Shown here: one piece after another, positions 45,909 to 54,401 of the stretch
How positions within the stretch are numbered: position 1 is the stretch's first letter
Layout of the letters: each line of letters begins with the position of its first letter
Assembly (NCBI GenBank): GCA_018398765.1
Contig: JAHBMJ010005611.1
Location: forward strand, 1 to 54,401
Reading direction: 5' to 3'
Length of the DNA: 54,401 bases
Source: Chromera velia
Taxonomy: Eukaryota > Sar > Chromeraceae
Position numbers and translations under genes: made by a program
The notes under the pieces: generated by a model
The model's database searches: none
What the model was told of the DNA's origin: nothing
The model's input: only the letters and a program-made list of their open reading frames with translations

Positions 45909-48359
45909 GTGGCTGGTGTACCTGTCAGAGTTTTGGTTGATTCGGGTGCAGATAATATTTATCTTGACCATCGTTTTGCTCATGCCCACCATCTCCGTGT
46001 GTGCAGATTGAAACGACTCGTCAACTTGTATGGTGCCCTCAAGTCCTCGAAGACTCGGTCGGTCTGTGAGTGTGCACCCACAGTGCCGATCAACATTCAG
46101 GGGTATCAAAAGACAGTGGGTGCAATGTTGGCCGACCTGGATGAGTATGATTTGATCTTGGGAACAAAGTGGGGTCGTGCCTATGAGCCTGAACTGCAGT
46201 GGTTGTCTCAAAGTCTGCGTTTTTAGTTCAGAGAAAAATTGATTTATTGGGTTCCAGATATAGAGTTGGAGGAAGAAGACGAGGAACAAACATTCAGCAC
46301 TCCTCCTCTTCTCTCTTCTGTGCAAGCAAAGCGGGCGATCTGGAAAGGAGCTGTCTGCCATCTAGTCAGACTGCAGACAGAAATCCCTTTCGGTGAGTCT
46401 ACTGGGGTTGCCTGCAAGGTTCAGGGATTGCATGAAGTCACTGAAGACGGGGGGAGAAAGAATGCTGGGGAGAATGGAAAGGGACTTAGGGGTAGTGAGG
46501 CAATGAATGATGATTTTCTCTCTTCTCTTCCTTCTGATCATCTTGTTCTCTCTTCGCCTGAATTAACTGAGGTTCGTGAGTACCTGAAGAAATCGACTGT
46601 GCCGATCGATATGAAGAGAATTGTGGCAGACAATGCATCTCTCTTTCCTGATTCCTTGACAGGGTTGCCGCCGTCCCGGGGGGAAGGACTTGACTTCAAG
46701 ATAGATCTCGAACCAGGACACCCGCCTCCAGCTCACCCACCCTATCGTCTCTCTTTGGGTGAGCTAGATAAATTGAGGAAGCAAGTTGATACATATTTGA
46801 AGTAAAGATTTATTCGACCGTCTTGTTCTCCTTTTGTAGCACCAGTTTTGTTTGTGGCAAACAAGGATGGGACAATGAGGATGTGTTGTGACTATATGGG
46901 ATTAAATAGAGTCACAGTGAAGGATAAGCATCCATTGCCTCATCCTCAAGATTTGATCGATAGGCTGTATGGGGCAAAATTTTTCATGGCTCTTGATCTT
47001 CGGCAGTACTACCATCAGATGAGAATGAAAGAGAAAGACGTGCCCAAAACAGCCTTCACGACGAGGTATGGGAATTATGAATGGCTGGTGGTCTCTTTTG
47101 AATTAACGAATGCCTCTCTGGCAGCCATACAATTGATTCAGTATGTGTTGAGGGAGTGTCTTAATCGGTATGTATCTGTATTTTTGGATGATATTCTAAT
47201 TTATTTGAAGACGAGAGAGGAACATGAATAGCATGTCTCTCGTGTTCTTTTTCTCCTCAGACAGGCAAATCTGTTTGCAAAGCTGTCGAAATATCATTTT
47301 TTTCAAAGAGAGGTGACATTCTTGGGGCTGAGAATCTCAGAGAAAGGAGTGAGGCCAGAAATAAAGAAAACAAAAGAGATAGAAAACTGGCCAGTGCCCA
47401 TTAATGTGAGTGAGTTGCATTCTTTTCTTGGTTTGGCTTCTTGGGTGAGATGTTTTATGTTTGAATTCAGCAAGAAGGCTGCGCCTCTTTATCGCTTGCT
47501 GAAAAAGACAGTGAAGTTTGAGTGGAAAGAAGAGCAGCAGGCGAGTTTTGAGACAGTCAAAGAAGCAGTTAAGCAGGTGACTGAATTGTACATTCCTGAT
47601 CCTACTCGTCCATTCGAAATTTTTGCTGATGCATGTGAAAAGACTGCGACTGTTGCTGCTGTGCTCATGCAGAAGGATCCACATGTTGGGATCTTTCGGC
47701 CGTGTGCATTTGCTTCGAGAACAATGAGCCCAGCAGAGAAGAACTACCACATCAGAGACAAGGAGTTCCTCGCTTATGTGTTCGCAGTCAAGATCTGGCA
47801 TCCGTACGTTTCGTGCACGACCCAGGTATGGAGTGATCATGAAAGTTTGAAGACAGTCATGTTGACCGCCGATCGAATGTAAATCTCTCCTCATATGCGT
47901 CATTGGGTTTTATTATTGGACCAGATAGGTATCACGCCTCGATACGTGCCTGGAAGTAAGAATCGGGTGGCAAATGCATTGAGTAGAAAGCCTGTGAGAA
48001 CTGAGTAAAAGCAAGGAGCGGAAAAAAAGACTGAAAAGAGAAAGGAAGAAGAAAAGGAAGCAAAAGGACTGTTGGCAGGCATTGAGATGAGAGTGGATGT
48101 GAATGAAGAGTTCTTGAAAGAAGTGAAAGGAGGATACAAAAAAGAAAGATTCTTTCAGGAGCTCATTGAAGTATTGAAGCATCCAGAGGTGCCTGTGCCT
48201 CGACACTTGAGAATAAGAATTCAACCATTCACTCTCATTGATGGCTTTCTTTATTTCAAAGACAGATTAGCCATTCTGACTGATATTCTGCAGAGGCAGA
48301 TGATCATGACACGGTGGTCGGAGGACATCTGGGGCCAGAAAAGACATTTCTCAAGCTGA
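45909..48359 (+). pseudogene. Gypsy pol: protease, reverse transcriptase and RNase H, with in-frame stops
   Basis: One frame (frame 0) carries the aspartic protease (VRVLVDSGADNIYLDHRF, LILGTKW), the reverse transcriptase (FIRPSCSPFVAPVLFV, DYMGLNRVT, FMALDLRQYYHQMRM, VFLDDILIY with the catalytic DD) and RNase H (FEIFADACEKTATVAAVLMQ, YHIRDKEFLAYVFAVKIW), then the linker to integrase. Stops interrupt it at 45906 (TGA), 46224 (TAG), 46803 (TAA), 47229 (TAG), 47880 (TAA) and 48006 (TAA). Each is one C-to-T change from a Gln or Arg codon. Substituted conserved residues (for example Met for Arg in DYRGLN, VSFELTNAS for the usual PFGLTNAP) also argue for decay. Confidence 0.9.
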
Positions 48360-49585
48360 ACAGTAACTTTTTAAAGTTCTACTGGTCCAACATGTATTCA
48401 TCAGTCAAGAAGTATATGGCTTGGTGTGATGCCTGTCAGAGAGCAAAACATTCCACCCAGAAAAGACCTGGTCTGCTCAATCCTTTGCCTATCCCTGAGT
48501 GTCCGTATGAATCTTTTTCTCTTGACTTCCTGTTTGGTCTGCCGAGAACGTTGTACTGGGGAAGAATTGTGGATAGAATTCTCTCTGTTGTGGATCGTTT
48601 ATCAAAGGATGTATTTTTCATCCTGGTGTGGGAAGAGGTCACGGGAGAAAAGACAGCATCGATTATATTTGAGAGAGTGGTGTGCTCGGTCGGTATGTTT
48701 CGTTCTCTTCTCTCTGATCGCGATCCTTGCTTCATCTCTGCATTTTGGCAAGAATTGCAAAGACTCTGGAAATCAAAAATCAAGATGAGCTCTTTTAGAC
48801 ACCCGCAGACAGACGGACAGACAGAGAGAGACAACAGAACGATCAGGGAGATGTTGAGATGTTTCGTGATGGACCATCAGGAAGACTGGGCTGAGGCTTT
48901 GCCGGCATGTCAGTTTGCATATAGAGACAGTGTGCATCCAGTGACAGGTCTCTCACCATTTAAATTTATGTATGGCTTTGATCCAATCCGACTGCCTGCA
49001 GTGCCTGTTCGGGGAAGTTTGCTGTCTCCGGCAGCAGCTGATTTCGCTGTACGACACAGGGCAGAGATGGTACAAGCGAACTTCAAGGAGTGCCTGGAGC
49101 AAGCAAGGGAGACGGCAGCTCGCTATTATGATCGTCATCATAGGGAACTGGAATTGGGTCCAGGAGATTGGGTGTTGGTGCATAGAGAATTTTTCGAACA
49201 AGAAAGAAGGCCGGAGGGAGTAAAGAGGAAGCTTGAGCCTGTATGGTTTGGTCCTTTTGAGGTAGAGAGGGCAATCATATGGGAAGCATATGAGTTGATC
49301 TTTCTGGCAGGACTCGGAGTTCGCATTCATCCTGTGGTGAATGTGAACTATCTGAAGAAATATGTGAGAGAGCCGGGTAACCCTCCACCTGCAGTTAGAC
49401 TTCCGAGGTTCGAAGGCCCTGAGTACGAGGTAGATAGAATTTTGGACAGCAAGAGAATTTCAGGGAAGCAGCATTGTTTAGTCAAATGGAAAGGGTTTGG
49501 AGTGAAGGATACTTCGTGGGAGCCAGCGAAGAATCTTGAGAGAGCAAAAGAAAGGATCGCTGATTTCAAAAGGAAAGAAAAATGA
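48305..49585 (+). pseudogene. Gypsy integrase with C-terminal chromodomain
   Basis: A 423-codon open frame (frame 2) that should follow the RNase H part but is out of frame with it by one base near 48305, within the first His of the integrase zinc finger. It shows GGHLGPEKTF and CDACQRAKH (HHCC finger), the catalytic core (SLDFLFGLP, LLSDRDPCF, HPQTDGQTERDNRTIREML; D, D, E in place) and GDWVLVHREFF. It ends with a chromodomain, YEVDRILDSKRI then HCLVKWKGFGVKDTSWEPAK. Chromodomains direct such elements to marked chromatin. The integrase half itself is uninterrupted. Confidence 0.9.
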
Positions 49586-49788
49586 CAGACGGGCAGTGTG
49601 AGGGAGGAAAGGCATAGGGTGAGAGACAATGTATGATGATGACTCGATCGCTCGAGGGTATGCTAAATAGGCGTTTGATGAGAAGATAGATAGGCATGAG
49701 AATTGATTGTCCGATCGCTTGATGGATACACGATTAATATATCAGTCTTCAGAGCCAAGCGTGGACGTTGGCTTGAAAGGCGGGCAAG

Positions 49789-50095
49789 TGTGAGGGGCAT
49801 TCCGCCTAATAAGAAGACTGAGTAATAAAGGGCTGGCAAGCATCAGGTAGATGTGGGCCGGATGGCGGACCCGGGCCACATAGCGTGCATGGATGTATCA
49901 CGAGGCCGTACATCGTGAAGTCGGGCATGCTTTCATTAAGTGATTTCAGTGAAGCGTATGCTTGATGTGTCTGCTTGACGTCATCACTAAGAATGCTCGA
50001 GATTGACATTAACTGCTAGACCAAACTAACCGATGTCTGTCAGACTTTAACCACCTGTATCTGATAGTACTAAGACTCCAGTAAAACAGCGTACA
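49789..50095 (+). repeat. Right LTR of the Gypsy element (307 bp)
   Basis: Same length as the left LTR; ends GTACA and is followed by the target duplication CGCTC (50096-50100). Confidence 0.9.
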
Positions 50096-50120
50096 CGCTC
50101 CAGGGGACCTGCCCCCGTCT

Positions 50121-50346
50121 ATGTTGCACCTATAGTTAGGAAGCCTTTTTAAAGCTTTTTAAAGGCAAATATATAAACTTCTAAACAAGCTAGAATATGT
50201 AAAAAACCTTTAAAAGTGTTAAGAAAGTCATAACTATATGCTATATATAGGCTTAATTTTACTACTATACAAAGTGTTTTTAATTTTTTTACCATCTGAG
50301 AGCCCCAAATAGGGTCCATTATCGCATAGATAACTGCCGGGATGCG
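50121..50346 (-). repeat. Right arm of the inverted repeat bracketing the Gypsy element
   Basis: Reverse complement of 43421-43653, from ATGTTGCACC to ACTGCCGGGATGCG. Only 25 bp separate it from the Gypsy target site, while the left arm is about 390 bp away. Confidence 0.85.
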
Positions 50347-51703
50347 AAGTCTGTGTGTTTGAAGTGGTATCGATTTGGGTGATTCGATGTGAGTCATAAT
50401 GTGACTGGACTATTCAGGGTTGTACCCAAAACATAGAGGTAACTTCCCTTGACTCAACTCCCCCTGCTTAATTAAAAGGTGCAAGAGAGGCCGTTGTCAC
50501 GAACGCATGAACTTAGTCTGATGGACTTTTTCACAACTTTCAAGCAGAAAAGGAGTAAAGGAATGCTTCTCTTGATCGGAACATGAAAAAGTGAACGAAT
50601 TCTTTAAATTTCTTTTCACTGTACGCCAACGCATTCACTCCACCCCCCTCGTTCCGGAGAGATACAAAAAGTGAACCCACCTCTCCCCTCCCCGCCGAGA
50701 TCTCCGGTGCTTTACCTTTCTCTCTCAAGCTCTCTGCAAACTTATAGCAGCTTTGTGCAGCGTCTCTTTTCCCTTCTCACCTGAGAGATGAAACAGATTG
50801 TTGCTCCTCTCCCCATATTTGTACATGCACAGACAGGCGAAACAGGCAGTCAGTCTGGCAGGCCAAAAACAGCCGCCGTGCAAACGCACTTCGGGACTTC
50901 AGACGGACCCATGCAGCCGAACCGGGCGGCCCAGCTCACAGAAAGAAAAATAAAGGAACGGAAAGAAGAAGACCCTTCCCTGTTCTCTCCATCGGAAACA
51001 ACAGTTGGAAGGGCGGGTGCGAATGACGCGCTAGTGAAAAGACCACTCTCGGCATTCTGTCCTGCTCCAATTCTCTCTCTCTGTTTTCTTTCTTCATGCC
51101 TTTCTCTTTCCACCCGCAGCCCCCCCATCATCCTGACCCCCCCTTCCTTCTCCCATCTTGACCCACTTCTCTCGGAGAGAGAGAGAGAGAGAAAATAAAA
51201 ACAAAAAGAATAATGAACCCCAAACCCAAACAATCTCCTCAGGCAGGAGGACCCGTTCACTGATTCCTCCCTCCTTCATATGACGCTCCTCAACCCACCC
51301 ATCCAATTCGAAAGACTGAATTTTATGCCACAGATTCCCCAAGAAAAAGAGAGACGATGGACGAGGAGAAGAGAAGAGGGCAATTTCTCCATTTCCATTT
51401 CCTGTGCTACACACAAGAGCGAGGGGGCTGGAAGAGAGGCGCAAATTGATTTTATGAAACAGACAGGGCACCGGAGTGAAAAGAAAAAAGGGGTGGAAAG
51501 GAAGGGAGGGGGGAAAATGAAATGCAAGAGGACGGACGCAATCGATTGATTCCACTTCCTCCACCCTGCTCTTCGATGAGTGATTGATTGATATGCAATT
51601 GCGGCCAGCCAGTCCGATTCCACACCGAAATCCACCAGACAGCACAACGCCGTCTCAAAAGAAAGAAAGAAAGAAAGAAAGAAAGGAAGGAAGGAAAGAA
51701 GGA

Positions 51704-51734
<31 letters not shown>

Positions 51735-51748
51735 CAAAAAAAAAAGAA

Positions 51749-51780
<32 letters not shown>

Positions 51781-51871
51781 AAAGCAAAAAAAAAAGAAAG
51801 AGAGAAAGAAAGAAAGAAAGAAAGAAAGAAAGCAAGCAAAAAAAGAAAGAAAGAAAGAAAGAAAGAAAGAA

Positions 51872-51915
<44 letters not shown>

Positions 51916-52421
51916 ATCTCTCTAAATCCCTTTGTTCTCTAATGAGTCAAAATCTTTCTCCCCTCCCCATTTCCCTTTTTCTTGGCACGTCCGACGACGC
52001 ACACACACCTCTCCACGCAATCTGCCCTGTTGCATATGCTGCCTGGCTGCGTGTCTGTTCTGCCCATCTGACTATCCCTCTTGCTGTCTTCCTTGGTGCC
52101 TATGTATCCGACGTTCGTCTGCCTGTCTCAAAGAAATCTTTTGCAAACCCCAGGTGAATTCGCTCATTCATCCCAGTCTTTGTCTTTTCTCTTCTGTCTA
52201 GACGTATTCATTCTTCGTCTGCATCTGAGTAGTTCGTTCATCTCAATAATTAATTAGACATCCTCCCCCCCNCCTTGACTTGACAGGCTGCACGAGCCCT
52301 TTTCCTGCCTTTTCTCATCAGCCGCCCCGCCTATCCTCTTTTCCTTTTCTCCCTTACTCTCTCCATTATTTTCTCTGCTTCTTCTTCTTGTCTTCTTTCC
52401 AGAATCCATCCCTGAGTTCGA
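50347..52421. other. 3' flank of the SLC4-type gene and intergenic DNA; no gene recognised
   Basis: Contains a 136-codon plus-strand frame at 50788-51198 with low-complexity Ser/Pro ends and a complementary minus-strand frame; neither resembles a known protein. A long purine tract is listed separately. 51920-52420 is pyrimidine-rich, with a C run and a single N at 52271. Confidence 0.4.
51655..51916. repeat. ~260-bp pure polypurine (GAAA)n tract
   Basis: Almost uninterrupted GAAA/AAAG repeats with a few C bases (GCAAAAAAAAAG occurs twice, at about 51734 and 51784). Lysine-rich plus-strand and Phe/Leu/Ser-rich minus-strand frames over it are artefacts of composition. Confidence 0.95.
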
Positions 52422-54021
52422 TCACTCGTCCGAGTCGAGAATCTCCAGATCTGACTGGGTGAAGAGCTGCTGGCGCTCTATCAACACCCTAATGGGGTGC
52501 AGAGCCGCGATGAGGACAGGGAAGAGAATTCCCCAGTCCGAAGCCTGAGAGAGAGATGGGCAAAGGGAGGAAGGGAGGGAGGGAAGAGGGGTAGGGAAGG
52601 AAAGAAAGAGAGGAAGAACCGTGCAGGACGAAGGAGGCAGAGGGGTACACAGACAATTTGGGGGGAAAGACAACGGGTTAAACTAAAAGGAACGCAGGGG
52701 AAGTTGAAGGACAAACAGTTGTCTTCGGGTTGTGAAGCTGAAGAGAAGATGCCAGTCATTTGCCACCAAACAGATTCTCTGACAAAGCAATCTTGAAGAC
52801 ACCGAAGACTCTAGTGCAAACCCATTCCCACCATGTCAGCAATTCGGGAAACCGGATGTTTTTTCTTTTCGACACGGGAGCCAGACGCGACGTCTGTGCA
52901 GAATGATCGTATCTGACATAAGCATATTCCAGGCAGACGACATGCACACACTCACTTACCTTCAGGATCCACAAAGCGGCGAGGCAAATGATCTGGATGA
53001 GGGTGAAGACGTGAATTTTCCTTCGTGGCAAAACGGCCCTGCAGTTCGTTCAGTTGAGAACAAGCACGCTTATTGGAACGTGGGCGTGACGTGTCTAACT
53101 GCCTGTCTCTCACTGAGACAGAGTCTGAGGGGGGGAGGGGGCGGGGGAGGAAAGCAGTGTGCGTATGTGTGGTTGGTCGGCAGCGGGGCGACATGGATTC
53201 AGCTCATGACTCCACATACAGAGTGAGGCAAGGATGGAACGTCTGAAATATGGGAGTCGGCAGAAGAGGAAAAGGAGTCTCGAAGACAAAGAGGGAAAGA
53301 TGAAATTTTCTTGTCTTGTCTTCTCCATGATGCCCGACTCACCATGGTTCATTTGGCAGTTTGTCCGATCCCAAAAGGGGCGAGAAAATCCGATGCAAAA
53401 ATTCGTTCCCACGCAATTTCGCCAGCCCAACCGATACAAACACCGCCTGAGGGAGGAATAGCACGCACATAAATTCAGCCGGAGAGAAAAGAGAAGACAG
53501 ACGGAAGGGACAGGGATGAAGAGATTAACAGGGAGCGAGAATGGGACAATGCTTGTCAGTCGATACAATCAACACGTGCACCCAAAAAAAGGGCATGCGG
53601 GAGAGAGCGAGAAGCAACAAAAGGCAAACAAAAGCCCATCCGTGACTGTTGACAAGAAGAGATGGCCACCTAGACACGACATTGAAAGCAACGCGACAAA
53701 CAGGATTTGTTTGGAAGTTTGTGAGAGCCATCAAAATATGGGAAGTAGACCCAGTGCCTGACCAAGCAGACGGGGCGACAAGAAGCGGGACGAAAAAAGC
53801 GGCAGTGGACGAAAAACGCGGACGAGTACACCCTGAGGCGAGAACCGAAAGGCAGAGAGAGAGAGATCCGTAACGAAAACAGAAGAAAAAAAAAGACCAA
53901 CCTTTTCGACTGCTTCTGGAATTTCCCCAATCAGTTTGCGTTCAAAGAAGAGCGCAAGAAGAAGCAAAATATGGATCATCGCCCCTGTCACACGATTCTC
54001 CACCACACCCACATTCGCACT
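52422..54021 (-). CDS. SLC4-type anion (bicarbonate/borate) transporter, C-terminal part
   Basis: Four minus-strand exons in consistent phase: 54021-53902, 53446-53343, 53038-52960, 52544-52422 (stop TGA). Translation in order: VVENRVTGAMIHIL with EIPEAVEK, matching the SLC4 block E-x-RVTG...IP..V; AVFVSVGLAKLRGNEFLHRI, matching the GN-x-F-x-x-R block; VLPRRKIHVFTLIQIICLAA then LWILK, the strongly conserved VP..K.H.FT..Q block and membrane helix; and ILFPVLIAALHPIRVL with DLEILDSDE, the final helix, PIR and acidic LD end. These proteins move bicarbonate or borate, with or without Na+ or Cl-, across plasma or internal membranes; the substrate cannot be told here. The N-terminal part lies beyond the right edge. 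Spliced length here is 426 nt. Confidence 0.85.
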
Positions 54022-54401
54022 CTGGCCAGGGACACAGGGGGGGAGGTGTGCAGGGTTGCAGGCAGGCAGGTGAGCAGGGTACAATCACACGGTGAAGAGG
54101 GAGAAGAAAGGTGTAAAGACGGTCAGCAGTCAGAAGGACACGAAAAACCTTCCATGTCTTCAGACCAGGAAAGCAAATTCCTCCCTCCTCCGTCATCTTC
54201 TTTCTTTCCCTTTCCAATTATCTGTCTGCCTCCCTTGTGCACCTATCTTTCCTTCTCTCCTTGGGCCTGACTTTTCGAGCATTCCGCTGGTGTTTTTCAT
54301 TCCTCGGTGCCTTTCCACGTCTTTGTTGACTAATCACCTTGTTTCCTTCCATTCCATGATTTTCTCTTCTTGACAGGCCGAGCGGTCGATTGAGTTGATC
54401 T
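54022..54401. other. Upstream intron of the SLC4-type gene; no exon identified
   Basis: Pyrimidine-rich on the minus strand just before the acceptor at 54022-54023 (CTGGCCAG). I could not place another in-phase exon before the window ends. Confidence 0.4.

Larger units (their letters stand above)
44045..50095 (+). mobile_element. Ty3/Gypsy LTR retrotransposon of chromovirus type (inactive)
   Basis: LTRs of exactly 307 bp at 44045-44351 and 49789-50095, starting TGTGAGGGG and ending TTATA (left) or GTACA (right), flanked by the 5-bp duplication CGCTC (44040-44044 and 50096-50100). The internal order is gag, aspartic protease, reverse transcriptase, RNase H, integrase, chromodomain, which defines a Ty3/Gypsy chromovirus. 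A purine-rich GAAAGGCGGGCAAG precedes the right LTR. The LTRs differ at roughly 20 positions, nearly all transitions. Several nonsense codons and one frameshift inactivate gag-pol. Confidence 0.95.

Noticed and set aside
50788-51198. 136-codon plus-strand frame as a gene
   Set aside because: No motif, low-complexity C-terminus ending in a GA repeat, and an equally long frame on the other strand.
51588-52157. 189-codon Lys/Glu-rich plus-strand open frame
   Set aside because: It is the translation of a (GAAA)n purine tract plus pyrimidine-rich flank; the opposite strand is equally open as Phe/Leu/Ser.

Overview
The window looks like nuclear DNA of a photosynthetic alveolate or another alga with a complex red plastid. 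A chromerid such as Chromera or Vitrella would fit, but I cannot prove it from sequence alone. The evidence is: genes rich in spliceosomal introns (donors GTRAGT, GTAGGT; acceptors usually TGCAG), a predicted plastid protein with a signal-peptide-like leader cut before Phe (SAQA|F), a cryptochrome/photolyase, and abundant LTR and non-LTR retroelements. Base composition alternates between GC-rich gene blocks and AT-rich transposon-derived blocks. There are N gaps at 13733-13752 and 41897-41901 and a single N at 52271, all in or next to C/G homopolymers.

Layout from left to right. 1-120 is the last coding exon of a plus-strand gene. 1927-6210 is a six-exon cryptochrome/photolyase gene with a ~250-residue disordered tail. 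9277-11071 is a three-exon CKS1 gene (CDK regulatory subunit) with a 22-nt microexon. About 13.9-20.0 kb is a decayed minus-strand LINE-type retrotransposon (endonuclease, reverse transcriptase), itself interrupted. 21375-23485 is a seven-exon minus-strand gene for a 227-aa protein with a possible ASH-like beta-sandwich. It is divergent from a DUF2358-like plastid-targeted protein at 23994-24839.

26000-35947 is an LTR retroelement with 504-bp LTRs and a 4-bp target duplication. It carries a tRNA-like box in each LTR, a 79-bp tandem array and a gag remnant. A second retroelement (32080-35429) is nested exactly at its polypurine tract/3' LTR junction and flanked by an 18-bp duplication. 36261-42175 is a minus-strand multi-exon gene for a SAM-domain protein with three zinc fingers, each split by an intron at the same place and phase; two further exons at 42258-42590 may be its 5' part. 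44045-50095 is a chromovirus-type Ty3/Gypsy element (307-bp LTRs, CGCTC target duplication), inside a pair of inverted repeats (43421-43653 and 50121-50346). 52422-54021 is the 3' half of a minus-strand SLC4-type anion transporter gene that continues past the right edge.

The host genes are unrelated single genes: light signalling or repair, cell cycle, plastid, possible cilia or centrosome, signalling scaffold, membrane transport. No cluster or operon logic is apparent. The most striking signals are the repeated split zinc finger, the nested insertion at a polypurine tract, the in-frame 42-bp array between reverse-transcriptase motifs, and the pattern of stop codons and LTR differences in the retroelements, which fits C-to-T decay.
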